Of a stretch of DNA of 64,000 nucleotides, positions 23,602-33,079 are shown one piece after another. Made by a program: the position numbers and the translations under genes. The stretch is from Cupriavidus sp. P-10. GTDB lineage: Bacteria > Pseudomonadota > Gammaproteobacteria > Burkholderiales > Burkholderiaceae. The stretch spans positions 62,001 through 126,000 of the forward strand of contig NZ_AP025171.1 in assembly GCF_003402535.2 (NCBI RefSeq), written 5' to 3'. Numbering within the stretch: position 1 is the stretch's first letter; each line of letters begins with the position of its first letter. The notes under the pieces are model-generated. The model made no database searches and was not told where the DNA came from. It was given only the letters and a program-made list of their open reading frames with translations.

Positions 23602-25100
23602 CTTGCCTTTACCCACATCTCGATTGGAAAGGTTGTAAACCGGATTGGACGGTGTTAACTTCGTGTGAAGTTGACAATCAGTGGTGGCAATTTTGCCGGA
23701 TACGGAAGATCTCGAAGACTGGGCCAGCGACGAATTCAGTGGCGCACAATTGGGCGATGCGCGTCGCACGCAGCGCCTTGTGGCATTGGCGCGCGGACTG
23801 GCGCAAAAAGCCCATGTTTCGTTCCCGCAGGCCTTGAGTGGTGCCCAACTCAAGGCGGCATATCGCTTCTTTGATAATGAGGCGGTCGACCCGGACGGAA
23901 TCCTGGCGAGCCACGTCGCTCAAACCGTGGGTCGCATGCAGCGGGTACCTGTCGTACTGGCGGTGCAGGACACCACGGAATTCAATCTGGCAAATTTGCC
24001 CGCGACTGAGGGACTTGGTCACGGCACGGGCGGCAATTTGCACGGATTCATGTTGCACAGCGTGCTGGCGGTGACGCCTGAAGGCCTGCCACTGGGCGTG
24101 TTGAGCATGAAGACGTGGGTGCGTGCGCCGCAAGCATCGGGCAAGGCCGGGCAGCGCCGGGCGCTGTCCATTCGTGACAAGGAAAGCGTGAAGTGGCTGG
24201 AGGGGCTGGAATGCCTTGAGCCGCTCAAGATGCAGTGTCCGGACACGCACCTTGTTGCCGTCAGCGATCGCGAGGGCGATGTGTACGACGTGTTCCTGGC
24301 GCCGCGCCCAGCGGGGGTGGACTGGTTGGTGCGGGCCGCCTGGAATCGAGGCGTGGACCACCCAGAGAAGTATCTGTGGGAGACGGTTGCTGCGGCTCCT
24401 GTACTTGGAGAGACCGTATTGCACGTGCCCAGGAGCGGCGCCAGGCAGGCGCGTAGCGCCCGACTGGCTTTGCGTTGTGTGCCCGTCCAACTGCGACCGC
24501 CGCGCAGCCGCGGTGCAGAGGATCTACCGAGTCTCGAAGTGTTTGCCATTCACGCGCTGGAGATCGAGCCGCCCCAAGGCGTTGAGCCGCTCGAATGGAT
24601 GTTGCTCAGTTCAATGCCTACCCAAACGCTGGAAGATGCGCTGGAGCGACTGAGCTGGTATGCCCGGCGCTGGACCATTGAATCCTGGCATCGTGTCCTG
24701 AAGAGTGGCTGCCAGATCGAAGCGCGGCAGTTCGGGACGCTGGAGCGGTTCCTACGTGCTACGGCGCTGTTCGCCGTGATCGGCTGGCGCATTATGTACG
24801 CGACCATGCTGGGCCGGCTCGAAGCCGATATCCCTTGCTCGGTGCTACTGCAACCGCTCGAATGGCGGGCCTTGTACTGCCGCACGCACGGCACAACCAA
24901 GCCACCGGAAGAGGCGCCAAAACTCAGCGACGCGGTCCTTTGGATCGCCAAGCTCGGTGGCTACCTGGGTCGCAAAAACGACGATCCCCCGGGAGCCACC
25001 GTCCTCTGGCGCGGCTTCCTCGCCCTGCACGAAATCACCGAAATGTATCGGATCTTCCAGAAAGACGAGTAAGCCGCCGCAAGTTGTGGGTAAAGGCAAG
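23602..25100 (+). mobile_element. IS4-family insertion sequence, intact
   Basis: 1499 bp bounded by a perfect 16-bp inverted repeat: CTTGCCTTTACCCACA at 23602-23617 and its complement at 25085-25100. The 8-bp CGCTGGCG occurs directly outside both ends (23594-23601 and 25101-25108), the expected target-site duplication. It carries one full-length transposase gene. Removing the element and one duplication restores the palindrome CTCCCGCTGGCGGGAG, so it inserted into the centre of an intergenic hairpin repeat. It lies between an acyl-CoA dehydrogenase and a Bug receptor of one probable operon and may be polar on the latter. Intact ends, transposase and duplication suggest a recent insertion. Confidence 0.9.
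23681..25072 (+). CDS. IS4-family transposase (Tn5/IS50-like)
   Basis: 463 residues from a GTG start. The N-terminal DNA-binding part has LGDARRTQRLVALARGLA and KAAYRFFDNEAVDPDGIL, as in Tn5-type transposases. Catalytic residues are visible: Asp in VQDTTEF, Asp in VSDREGDVYD, and Glu in the YREK-like motif YARRWTIESWHRVLKSGC (Y, R, E and K all present). No frameshift or internal stop is seen, so it should be active. It fills nearly the whole element between the inverted repeats. Confidence 0.93.
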   Translation: MVAILPDTEDLEDWASDEFSGAQLGDARRTQRLVALARGLAQKAHVSFPQALSGAQLKAAYRFFDNEAVDPDGILASHVAQTVGRMQRVPVVLAVQDTTEFNLANLPATEGLGHGTGGNLHGFMLHSVLAVTPEGLPLGVLSMKTWVRAPQASGKAGQRRALSIRDKESVKWLEGLECLEPLKMQCPDTHLVAVSDREGDVYDVFLAPRPAGVDWLVRAAWNRGVDHPEKYLWETVAAAPVLGETVLHVPRSGARQARSARLALRCVPVQLRPPRSRGAEDLPSLEVFAIHALEIEPPQGVEPLEWMLLSSMPTQTLEDALERLSWYARRWTIESWHRVLKSGCQIEARQFGTLERFLRATALFAVIGWRIMYATMLGRLEADIPCSVLLQPLEWRALYCRTHGTTKPPEEAPKLSDAVLWIAKLGGYLGRKNDDPPGATVLWRGFLALHEITEMYRIFQKDE

Positions 25101-25187
25101 CGCTGGCGGGAGAGGGAGCACCCCGCCCCGAAGATGCCCCAACCATCCCGCCCCCGCGGGAGACGTCCTACACCAGGAGACAACGCC

Positions 25188-26162
25188 ATGAAACTCTGGC
25201 ACCGCTTCGCGGCCATTGCCGCGTGCTCGCTCTGCATCGCCCCCGCCTTCGCGCAGAAGGACTTCCCGACCAAGCCCATCATGATGGTCGTTACCTACCC
25301 GCCGGGCGGTCCGACCGACGCCATGGCGCGCACGCTGGCCGCCGCGCTCAAGACCAGCCTGGGCCAGCCGGTGGTGGTGGAAAACCGCGCAGGCGCCGGC
25401 GGCAATATCGGCGCGGAAGTGGTCGCGCGCGCCGAGCCTGACGGCTACACGCTGATGTTCGGCACCTCGGCGCCGCTGGCGATCAACGTCAGCCTCTATC
25501 GCAAGATCAACTACGACCCGGTCAAGAGCTTTGCCCCGGTCATCCAGATCGGCCAGCTGCCCAACGTGCTGGTGGTGAACCCCTCGGTGCCGGCGAAGAA
25601 CGTCAACGAGCTGATCGCCTACGGCAAGGCGCATCCGGGCAAGCTGACCTATGCCTCGTCCGGCAACGGCGCGTCGTCCCACCTCGCCGGCGTGCTGTTC
25701 AACAACGTCACCGGCACCGACTTCCAGCATATCCCGTACAAGGGCACCGGCCCGGCGCTGAACGACCTGCTCGGCGGCCAGGTCAGCATGACCTTCACCG
25801 ACGTGCTGACCGCGATGCCCTTTATCAAGAGCGGCAAGGTGCGCGCGCTGGGCGTCACCACCAAGGCGCGCTCGCAGGCGCTGCCGGATGTGCCGACTGT
25901 CGCCGAACAGGGAGTGCCGGGTTTTGACGTCTCGGTCTTCTTCGGCGTGGTGGCGCCGGCGGGCACGCCGCCCGAAGTGATCGGCAAGCTCAACCGCGCC
26001 TTCGCCGATGCGCTCAAGCAGCCCGAGGTGCGCAAGACGCTGCAGGCGCAAGGCCTGGAATTCGCGCCGTCGACCACGCCGGAGCAGCTTGGGGGCTTCG
26101 TCAAGGCCGAGGTCGGCAAGTGGCGCGCCGTGGTGCAGAAGTCCGGCGCGCAGCTTGACTAG
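25188..26162 (+). CDS. Bug-family tripartite tricarboxylate transporter receptor
   Basis: 324 residues. The signal peptide (about 1-22, ending in AFA) is followed by KDFPTKPIMMVVTYPPGGPTD, NRAGAGGNIGAEVVARAEPDGYT, YDPVKSFAPVIQIGQLPN and HIPYKGTGPALNDLLGGQVS, all hallmarks of Bug receptors. The start has an AGGAGA ribosome site at 25175-25180. It is followed after 41 bp by a CoA-transferase gene, so the bound ligand is probably a carboxylic acid that is then activated to its CoA ester and oxidised by the upstream acyl-CoA dehydrogenase (inference). The IS element lies 87 bp upstream and may have removed or changed its promoter supply. Confidence 0.9.
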   Translation: MKLWHRFAAIAACSLCIAPAFAQKDFPTKPIMMVVTYPPGGPTDAMARTLAAALKTSLGQPVVVENRAGAGGNIGAEVVARAEPDGYTLMFGTSAPLAINVSLYRKINYDPVKSFAPVIQIGQLPNVLVVNPSVPAKNVNELIAYGKAHPGKLTYASSGNGASSHLAGVLFNNVTGTDFQHIPYKGTGPALNDLLGGQVSMTFTDVLTAMPFIKSGKVRALGVTTKARSQALPDVPTVAEQGVPGFDVSVFFGVVAPAGTPPEVIGKLNRAFADALKQPEVRKTLQAQGLEFAPSTTPEQLGGFVKAEVGKWRAVVQKSGAQLD

Positions 26163-26203
26163 GTGACCAAGCGACCAAGCGACTAAGCAAAGAGGAGCCA
26201 GCC

Positions 26204-27334
26204 ATGACCCAATCCAGCCCCGGCGCGCTTGCCGGCATCCGCGTGGTCGACCTGTCGCGCATCCTGGGCGGCCCGTACTGCGGCCAGATTCTCGGCGACC
26301 ACGGTGCCGACGTGCTCAAGATCGAACCGCCCCAGGGCGACGACACCCGTACCTGGGGCCCGCCGTTCAAGGACGGCGTGGCGTCGTACTACTTCGGCCT
26401 GAACCGCAACAAGCGGGTGATGCGGCTGAACCTGACCACGGAAGGCGGGCGCGAAGTCCTGCTGGCCCTGCTGGCCGATGCCGACGTACTGGTCGAGAAC
26501 TTCAAGACCGGCACGATGGAGAAGTGGGGGCTGGGCTATGACGTACTGTCGGCGCGCTTCCCGCGGCTGGTGCATTGCCGCGTGTCGGGCTTCGGCGCGG
26601 ATGGCCCGCTGGGCGGCCTGCCCGGCTACGATGCAGCGATCCAGGCGATGTCCGGCATCATGAGCATCAACGGCGAAGCCGACGGCGATGCGTTGCGCGT
26701 GGGTTTGCCGGTGGTCGACATGGTCACCGGACTGAATGCCGCGATCGGCGTGCTGCTGGCGTTGCAGGAGCGAGCGCGCAGCGGGCGCGGGCAGTTCGTC
26801 GAGGCGGCACTGTATGACTCCGGCCTGTCGTTGCTGCATCCGCATGCGGCCAACTGGTTCATGAGCGGCAAGACCCCGCAGCGTACCGGTAACGCGCATC
26901 CGAACATCTACCCGTACGACACCGTGGCCACTGCCACCGACCCGATCTTCCTCGCGGTCGGCAATGACCGGCAGTTCCGCATCCTGTGCGAACACCTGCA
27001 GGTGCCGGTGCTGGCAGATGACGAACGCTATGCCACCGCGGGTGCGCGTTCGGTGAACCGCGTGGCGCTGAAGGCCGAACTGGAGACACACCTGCGCAAG
27101 CACGATGGCAAGACGCTGGCCGACACGCTGGTCGCCGCGGGCGTGCCGTGCGCACCGGTGCTGTCCGTTGCCGACGCCCTGCAGCATCCACATACGCTGC
27201 ACCGCGAGATGGTGGTGGAAATGGAAGGCGGCTACAAGGGCCTGGGCGCGCCGGTCAAGCTGAGCCGGACGCCGGCGAGTTACCGGTATGCGCCGTTGAG
27301 CGAGGGGGACGCGTTTCTCTCGGACGGCCAGTAG
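26204..27334 (+). CDS. CaiB/BaiF-type class III CoA-transferase
   Basis: 376 residues. Family motifs run in order: GIRVVDLSRILGGPYCGQILGDHGADVLKIE, YYFGLNRNKRVMRLNL, VENFKTGTMEKWGLGYD, GFGADGPLGGLPGYDAAIQAMSG. The catalytic Asp is in VGLPVVDMVTGLNAAIGVLLAL. The C-terminal part has the GNAHPNIYPYD and DERYATAGARSVNR segments. It transfers CoA between carboxylates, activating an acid without ATP. AGAGGAG ribosome site before the ATG. Operon with the Bug receptor; an 8-bp hairpin (27342-27349 with 27357-27364) follows the stop, without a T-run. Confidence 0.9.
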   Translation: MTQSSPGALAGIRVVDLSRILGGPYCGQILGDHGADVLKIEPPQGDDTRTWGPPFKDGVASYYFGLNRNKRVMRLNLTTEGGREVLLALLADADVLVENFKTGTMEKWGLGYDVLSARFPRLVHCRVSGFGADGPLGGLPGYDAAIQAMSGIMSINGEADGDALRVGLPVVDMVTGLNAAIGVLLALQERARSGRGQFVEAALYDSGLSLLHPHAANWFMSGKTPQRTGNAHPNIYPYDTVATATDPIFLAVGNDRQFRILCEHLQVPVLADDERYATAGARSVNRVALKAELETHLRKHDGKTLADTLVAAGVPCAPVLSVADALQHPHTLHREMVVEMEGGYKGLGAPVKLSRTPASYRYAPLSEGDAFLSDGQ

Positions 27335-27427
27335 GTCCCTACGGCCTGCGGCGCCTGCAGGCCGCGGCCCAGTGCCGGCGCCACAGCCTGGTCAAAGGCA
27401 CTTGAGCCGCAGCTTCTTTGGCACACC

Positions 27428-29128
27428 TCAGCCCGGAATCATCCCCGGCAACAGATAGGCCTGTACCACAGTGATGATTCCGATGATCACCGCAAACAGC
27501 AGGCTGTGCTTCACGGTAAATCGGAACAGCTCCGACTCCTTGCCAACCAGCCCCGTCGCCGCGCAGGCCACCGCGATCGATTGCGGCGAGATCATCTTCG
27601 CGGTCACGCCGCCGGTGGTGTTGGCCGCCACCATCAGCGTGTCCGATACACCGATCTGATGTGCCGTCGTGTTCTGCAGTGCGCAGAACAGCGCGTTGGA
27701 CGACGTATCCGATCCGGTCAGGAACACGCCCAGCCAGCCGAGGAACGGCGAGAAGAACGGGAACGCGGCGCCGGTGCCGGCCAGCAGCAGCGCCAGCGTC
27801 GAGGACATGCCGGAGTAGTTGGCGACGAAGGCAAAGGCCAGCACCAGCCCGATCGACAGCACCGGGCGCGCCAGTTCCACCAGCGTCTCGCCGAAGGTGG
27901 CAACCAGGTCGCGCGGCTTCATGCGCAGCAGCACCGCCGAGATCAGCGCGGTCAGCAGGATCGCGGTGCCCACGGCGGACAGCAGGTCCAGCTTCAGCAC
28001 GGCGTCATACGCCTTGGGCGTCGCCACGATCGGCGCGGCCTTGATCACCATCTGGTCCAGCCCCGGCACCTTGAACTTCAGCACCGTGCCCGCCAGCACG
28101 CCATTGGCGGCGAACAGTGCCTTGAACGGCTGCAGGCTCCATACCGTGACGATAGCCGTCAGGATGCCGAACGGTGCCCAGGCCCGCAGCGTTTGCGCCA
28201 GCGTGTAGGGCGATGCCTTGCGGCTCACCGGGGCAGCGCCAAAGCCACCGCCGAAGCCGGCCAGCGCCACGGTGCCGCCGCTGGCCGTGCCGCCCGCGCG
28301 CTGCGAAGCGCTGCGCGGCTGCCAGACCTTCAGGAACGCCGCCAGCGACACCAGGCTGACCAGCGCAGAGGTGATGTCCGGCAGTTCCGGCCCGATATGG
28401 TTGGAAGTGAAGTACTGCGTCACCGCAAAGCTGCCGCCGCACACCAGCGCCGCCGGCCAGGTCTCGCGCACGCCCTTGGCGCCGTCCATCATGAACACCA
28501 GCCAGAACGGCACCAGCAGCGACAGCAGCGGCAGTTGGCGGCCGGCCATCGCGCCGATAAGGAAGGGATCGATGCCCGTGACCTGCCCGGCCACGATGAT
28601 GGGAATTCCCATCGCGCCAAACGCCACCGGCGCGGTATTGGCGATCAGGCACAGGCCCGCGGCATACAGCGGATTGAAGCCCAGGCCGACCAGCAGCGCT
28701 GCGGTGATCGCCACCGGCGCGCCGAAGCCTGCCGCACCTTCCAGGAAGGCGCCGAAGGCAAAGCCGATCAGCAGCATCTGCAGGCGCTGGTCGTCGGTGA
28801 TCGACAGCACCGAGGCACGGATGATGTCGAACTGGCCCGTCTTGACCACGATCTTGTAGAGGAACACCGCGGTCACGATGATCCATGCGATCGGCCACAG
28901 GCCGTAGGCAAAGCCGAAGCCGGCCGCGGCCAGCGCCTGCTGCACCGGCATGCCGTACGCGAAGATCGCCACGCCGAGCGCCAGCAGCAACGTCACCGCG
29001 GCGGCGGCATGGCCCTTCATGCGCCACACGGCCAGCGCGAAGAAGAAGAACAGGATGGGAATGGCCGCCGCCAGCGCCGACAGCCACAGGCTGCCTAGCG
29101 GCGTATAGAGTTGGGTCCAGGGTTGCAC
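27428..29128 (-). CDS. lldP: L-lactate permease
   Basis: 566 residues of mostly transmembrane sequence with the LctP/LldP signatures [30 protein letters not shown] and [23 protein letters not shown] near the C-terminus. GTG start at 29128 with a GGAGAC ribosome site. It imports lactate or glycolate by proton symport. It is last in the minus-strand series lutA-lutC-lutB-lldP, separated from lutB by 148 bp holding a palindromic repeat, so it may also be separately transcribed. Confidence 0.93.
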   Translation of the reverse strand: MQPWTQLYTPLGSLWLSALAAAIPILFFFFALAVWRMKGHAAAAVTLLLALGVAIFAYGMPVQQALAAAGFGFAYGLWPIAWIIVTAVFLYKIVVKTGQFDIIRASVLSITDDQRLQMLLIGFAFGAFLEGAAGFGAPVAITAALLVGLGFNPLYAAGLCLIANTAPVAFGAMGIPIIVAGQVTGIDPFLIGAMAGRQLPLLSLLVPFWLVFMMDGAKGVRETWPAALVCGGSFAVTQYFTSNHIGPELPDITSALVSLVSLAAFLKVWQPRSASQRAGGTASGGTVALAGFGGGFGAAPVSRKASPYTLAQTLRAWAPFGILTAIVTVWSLQPFKALFAANGVLAGTVLKFKVPGLDQMVIKAAPIVATPKAYDAVLKLDLLSAVGTAILLTALISAVLLRMKPRDLVATFGETLVELARPVLSIGLVLAFAFVANYSGMSSTLALLLAGTGAAFPFFSPFLGWLGVFLTGSDTSSNALFCALQNTTAHQIGVSDTLMVAANTTGGVTAKMISPQSIAVACAATGLVGKESELFRFTVKHSLLFAVIIGIITVVQAYLLPGMIPG

Positions 29129-29205
29129 GGCTTAGTCTCCTACTTCAGTGGTGTTTCGAAAAATCTTTGTAGTTCTGGCAATCGCGGCGGCATGAGAGCA
29201 ACCGC

Positions 29206-29242
29206 TGGTTTGCTCCCCTCTCCCGCAAGCGGGAGAGGGAGC
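29206..29242. repeat. Second palindromic repeat family, best copy
   Basis: TGGTTTGCTCCCCTCTCCCGC, AA, GCGGGAGAGGGAGC: a 13-14 bp stem with one bulge and a 2-nt loop, between lutB and lldP. The same arms flank the insertion site of the IS element at 23.6/25.1 kb. Confidence 0.7.
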
Positions 29243-29276
29243 ACACAATCGACAGCTGACAAGCTCAGGGCGGCGC

Positions 29277-30722
29277 CTACTCCGGCTGCCCCTTCTCCTT
29301 GAGCAGATCCGCCAGGCTCTTCGCCGCCGGCTTCAGCGGCGTGCGATGCTGGGTCCATCCCATCTGCTTCGACGGCGCGAGCGCGCGCAGCCGCGTGGCC
29401 GCCCAACGGAACAGCCGGTAAGTGGACGGGTGCGAATACGCCCCGCTCCAGAACCGCCACACCAGGTGCTCACCCTTGCTGTACTTCGCGCCCTGGCCGC
29501 GCAGCGGATTGGCCACCCGTTCCTCGGGATCGCGGTTGGCTTCGGTACGCAGGCGCACCAGCAATTGCGGGATCGGGATGCGCACCGGGCATACCTCGCC
29601 GCAGGCCCCGCACAAGCTGGATGCGGTGGGCAGGTCAGCGGTGGCCTCGAGTCCCAGCAAATGCGGCGAGATGATCTTGCCGATCGGCCCGGGATAGGTG
29701 GTGCCATAGGCATGGCCGCCGATGCGCGTATAGACCGGGCAGTGGTTCATGCACGCGCCGCAGCGGATGCACTGCAGCGTGGCGCGCAGCTGTGCATCGG
29801 CATAGGCCTGCGTACGCCCGTTGTCGAGCAGTACCAGGTGCACCTCGCGCGGGCCGTCGCGCTCGCCGTCGCGGCGCGGGCCGGAGATCAGGTTGAAATA
29901 CGTGGTAATGGCCTGGCCCGTGGCCGAGCGCGTCAGCAGGCTCGACAATGGCACGATGTGCTCGAGCTTCGCCACCACCTTTTCCATGCCCATGATGGCG
30001 ATATGCACATCGGGCACCGTGGTGGAAAGCCGGCCGTTGCCTTCGTTCTCGACCAGCCACAGCGTGCCGGTATCCGCCGCGGCGAAGTTGACACCGGACA
30101 GGCCGATGTCGGCGCCGACGAACGCGTGCCGCAGCGCGCGGCGGCCGGTCTGGATCAGCGCGTCGACGTCCTCGGTATAGGGCGTGTCGGGGATATGCTG
30201 CTCGAACAGCGTGGCGATGTCGCCCTTGGTCTTGTGGATCGCCGGCATCACGATATGCGACGGCTTCTCGCCCGCCAGCTGGACGATGTACTCGCCCATG
30301 TCCGACTCGATGCATTCGACGCCGCGCTCGGCCAGGTAATGGTTCAGCTCGATTTCCTCGCTGGCCATCGACTTGCCCTTGATCACGCGCCTGGCCTGCC
30401 TTGCTGCCGCGATGCCGTGGATGATGCGGTTGGCGTCGTCGGCGGTCTCAGCCCAGTGGACCTGCACGCCGGCGGCGGTGAGCTTGTCTTCCAGCGCCAC
30501 CAGCAGGTCCGGCAGGTTGGCGAGCGCGTGCTGGCGTACCGCTTCGCCCAGGTCGCGCAGCCGTTCCAGTTCATCGGCATCGGGAAACTGAGCCAGCCGT
30601 TTGCCCTGCAGGAAGTCCATCGCGCCGCGGAAGCTCTGGCGCAGCTTGGGGTCGTCCAGCGCCTCGCGCGCACGCGCCTTGAAGTCTTGCGGCGCGACGA
30701 AATGCAGCGTGCTCTGGCTCAT
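29277..30722 (-). CDS. lutB: L-lactate oxidation iron-sulfur protein LutB
   Basis: 481 residues. An LUD domain fills about 60-300. Two ferredoxin-type cysteine clusters follow: CIRCGACMNHCPVY near residue 318-331 and CGACGEVCPVRIPIP near 370-383, as in LutB/LldF. The C-terminal DUF3390-like tail is present. LutABC oxidises L-lactate to pyruvate in the absence of flavin LldD. ATG 30722 overlaps the lutC stop by 4 nt, indicating translational coupling. Confidence 0.93.
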   Translation of the reverse strand: MSQSTLHFVAPQDFKARAREALDDPKLRQSFRGAMDFLQGKRLAQFPDADELERLRDLGEAVRQHALANLPDLLVALEDKLTAAGVQVHWAETADDANRIIHGIAAARQARRVIKGKSMASEEIELNHYLAERGVECIESDMGEYIVQLAGEKPSHIVMPAIHKTKGDIATLFEQHIPDTPYTEDVDALIQTGRRALRHAFVGADIGLSGVNFAAADTGTLWLVENEGNGRLSTTVPDVHIAIMGMEKVVAKLEHIVPLSSLLTRSATGQAITTYFNLISGPRRDGERDGPREVHLVLLDNGRTQAYADAQLRATLQCIRCGACMNHCPVYTRIGGHAYGTTYPGPIGKIISPHLLGLEATADLPTASSLCGACGEVCPVRIPIPQLLVRLRTEANRDPEERVANPLRGQGAKYSKGEHLVWRFWSGAYSHPSTYRLFRWAATRLRALAPSKQMGWTQHRTPLKPAAKSLADLLKEKGQPE

Positions 30723-31438
30723 TGCGCGGCCTCCGTATGGTCGATGTCCTGCACGATGACGACCCACAGCCGGCGCGGGCCGTGCGCACCGTAGGCAAGC
30801 GTCTGCTGGATATCGGAAGTCTTGGACGGGCCCGAGATCATCACCAGGTTGGTCGGCATGCCGTCGCGCCAGCGTTCGGCGCGCGCGGCCAAGTGCAGGT
30901 CCTGGTGCAGCGTGGATGCGCGCACCAGCGCCACATGCAGCGGCGGCACCAGCGATACCGTGCGCGGTGAACCCGCATCCGGTGCAACGATCAGCGTGCC
31001 GGTGGCCGCAATGCCAGAGCGCGCCACGGTGAAACCGGCGTCGACGGTGTCGAACAGTTCTGCTTTCCAGGCTTCGATGGGACGGTCGTAGCCGATGGCT
31101 TCGACCTGCGCCGGCAGTGCGGCGGCGAGCGCCGCGCCGGCGCGGCTTGACGGATCGAGCAGCAGGCGCCGGACGCCGGCTTCGGCCAGCGCCGTGGCCA
31201 GCAGCGCGGGCCAGGCTTGTTCATCGGTGCACCAGACTTCCGCGTGCGAGGCTTCCAGTGCGGTGCGCATTGCGTTGACCAATGCATTGACCAGCTCGTC
31301 GACGGTCGGAGCGCCGTGCCGGCGCGCCTCGAAATGGCCATCGATGCGGCGATCCAGTTCAGCGGTGGAGGACGCAGGTGCGGGGGCGGCGGCACGCAGC
31401 CGGCCGAGCATGCGTTCGCGGGCGCCGGGCGTGCTCAT
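30719..31438 (-). CDS. lutC: Lactate utilization protein LutC
   Basis: 239 residues, an LUD-domain protein. The core VARSGIAATGTLIVAPDAGSP, SLVPPLHVALVRAS and MISGPSKTSDIQQTLAYGAHGP matches LutC/YkgG. ATG 31438 overlaps the lutA stop by 4 nt; the longer frame up to 31660 is out of register with family members. Third component of the LutABC lactate oxidase. Confidence 0.92.
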   Translation of the reverse strand: MSTPGARERMLGRLRAAAPAPASSTAELDRRIDGHFEARRHGAPTVDELVNALVNAMRTALEASHAEVWCTDEQAWPALLATALAEAGVRRLLLDPSSRAGAALAAALPAQVEAIGYDRPIEAWKAELFDTVDAGFTVARSGIAATGTLIVAPDAGSPRTVSLVPPLHVALVRASTLHQDLHLAARAERWRDGMPTNLVMISGPSKTSDIQQTLAYGAHGPRRLWVVIVQDIDHTEAAQ

Positions 31439-32217
31439 GCGGCACCTCCGGTACGACGCCACAGGAAGCTGGCCAGGTGCTCGACCTGCAGCGGCGCACC
31501 GTCGTGCGCGGCGGTGTGGCCGATATTGAGCAGGCAGCCGCAGTCGGCCGACACCAGCCGCTCGCAGCCGGTGGCGCAGGCGGACGCAACCTTGTCGCGC
31601 ACCATCGCGCCGGAGATATCGGGATGCTTGAGCGAGAACGTGCCGCCGAAGCCGCAGCATTCCGATTCGCGCGCATGCTCGACGCGGGTCACGCCCGGCA
31701 ATGCATCGACCAGCGCCACGCCATGCTGGCGCGTACCCATTTCGCGGCGGGCGCCGCAGGAGGTATGCAGCACGATCCGCTCAGCCGCCTGGCCCGGCGG
31801 CGTGGCATCGTGGAAATCGACATGGAGCACATGGAGCAGGAATTCGCCCAGCTCGTAGATGCGCTCGGCCAGTGCGCGCGCCTTCGGGCCGGCCGCCGGA
31901 TCGTCGGCGAACAATTGCGGCCAGTGGTGGCGCATCATGCCGGCGCACGAACCCGACGGCACGATCACCGGCCACGGCTGGCTGAACAGGTCCAGCTGCG
32001 CGCGCGCCACTGCACGCGCGGCATCGGGGTTGCCGCTGCTGTAGGCCGGCTGGCCGCAGCAGCTCTGCGCACGCGGGAAGTGTACGGTGAGGCCTTCGCG
32101 CTCGAGCAGCCGCACGGCGTCGAGCCCGGCCTGCGGCACGAACAGGTCGACCAGGCAGGTGGCAAACAGGTAGGCCTGCGTGGGGGCAGGGCCGGTGGGG
32201 TACTGACGATCCTTCAT
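31435..32217 (-). CDS. lutA: Lactate utilization (Fe-S)-binding protein LutA
   Basis: 260 residues with two CCG (cysteine-rich) domains: PRAQSCCGQPAYSSGN in the first half and HARESECCGFGGTFSLKHP in the second, plus the CLVD and SCGARRE cysteines. These bind the noncubane 4Fe-4S cofactor of the heterodisulfide-reductase-like family. First gene of the lut operon, divergent from the lldR-type regulator across a 127-bp region containing its operator. ATG 32217 starts the conserved YLFATCLVDLF block after a short basic leader. Confidence 0.92.
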   Translation of the reverse strand: MKDRQYPTGPAPTQAYLFATCLVDLFVPQAGLDAVRLLEREGLTVHFPRAQSCCGQPAYSSGNPDAARAVARAQLDLFSQPWPVIVPSGSCAGMMRHHWPQLFADDPAAGPKARALAERIYELGEFLLHVLHVDFHDATPPGQAAERIVLHTSCGARREMGTRQHGVALVDALPGVTRVEHARESECCGFGGTFSLKHPDISGAMVRDKVASACATGCERLVSADCGCLLNIGHTAAHDGAPLQVEHLASFLWRRTGGAA

Positions 32218-32299
32218 GTCTCGCTCCGGATGTGCTGGGGTTGCGCTGCTGGCGTCGCACATTTGGGCGCATAATTCCCGCTTCCGAGCGGCGGTTCAA

Positions 32300-32314
32300 A
32301 TTGGTTGGACCAAT
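32300..32314. promoter_or_regulatory. LldR operator between lutA and lldR
   Basis: Perfect palindrome ATTGGT-TGG-ACCAAT. FadR-subfamily GntR regulators bind TNGTNNNACNA-type sites and this one matches fully. Its place between the divergent lut operon and lldR predicts control of both promoters, relieved by L-lactate. Confidence 0.8.
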
Positions 32315-32344
32315 CTGCGGGGCGAGGGGAACGGGGCGGACGGC

Positions 32345-33070
32345 ATGACGGTGGCGGCACAAAGGAGCGGGCGCACCCGCGGGCGTGTGGAGGCGGTCAT
32401 GCGCCAGATGGAAACCGCGCTGCTCGACGGCACCTGGCCGCCGGGTACGCGGCTGCCGGCCGAGCGCGTGCTGGCGGAGCAGTACGCGGTGGCGCGCAAC
32501 ACCGTGCGCGAAGCCATCCAGCGCCTGGCCGCGCGCGGCCTGCTGCAAAGCCGGCACGGCGCGGGCGTCTACGCCACCGACCAGCTGCGTGCCGGCATCG
32601 CGTCGCCATGGGGCCAGCTGGTGGCCGACCATCCCGCGCTGCGCGACGACATCCTGGAATTCCGCCGCGTTCTGGAAGGCGCGACTGCCTACTTCGCCGC
32701 GCTGCGCGCCGACGCCGCCGACGTCAAGCGCATCCGCACCCTGATGGCCGAACTCGAACGCGCCCGCACCGCCGACGACAAGGAAGCCGAGGCCGATGCC
32801 GATGCGCGCCTGCATGACGCCATCGCGCTGGCCTCGCACAACACCATGTTCCTGCACCTGCATACCAGCGTGATCGGCATGCTGCGCGAACACATCACCA
32901 TCAACGGCACCGGGCTGCGCGAGCAGGACGACAGCGCCTCGGAACTGTTGCTGCTGCAGCACCGCACGCTATGCGACGCGATCTGCGCGCGCCGGCCGGA
33001 AGAGGCACGCACGGCCATGCAGACGCATATTGATTTCGTGCGCAGCCGGGTGGAGCAGGACGGCGGCTGA
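32345..33070 (+). CDS. lldR: FadR-family GntR transcriptional regulator (LldR-like)
   Basis: 241 residues. N-terminal winged HTH of the GntR type at about 10-75 (LPAERVLAEQYAVARNTVREAIQRLAARGLL), then the all-helical FCD ligand domain (about 90-235) with the metal-ligand pattern DARLHDAIALASHN and an HRTLCDAI helix. Divergent orientation to lutACB and the palindromic site make it the lactate-responsive regulator. ATG 32345 is chosen because it begins the conserved domain; the open frame upstream runs through the operator. Confidence 0.85.
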   Translation: MTVAAQRSGRTRGRVEAVMRQMETALLDGTWPPGTRLPAERVLAEQYAVARNTVREAIQRLAARGLLQSRHGAGVYATDQLRAGIASPWGQLVADHPALRDDILEFRRVLEGATAYFAALRADAADVKRIRTLMAELERARTADDKEAEADADARLHDAIALASHNTMFLHLHTSVIGMLREHITINGTGLREQDDSASELLLLQHRTLCDAICARRPEEARTAMQTHIDFVRSRVEQDGG

Positions 33071-33079
33071 GTCTGCGAA

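Noticed and set aside
31726-31742. GCGTACCCATTTCGCGG inside lutA resembles the dispersed 18-bp repeat
   Set aside because: Similarity stops after GCGTACCCATTTC and the bases encode conserved-looking LutA residues (MGTRQ region); treated as coincidence.
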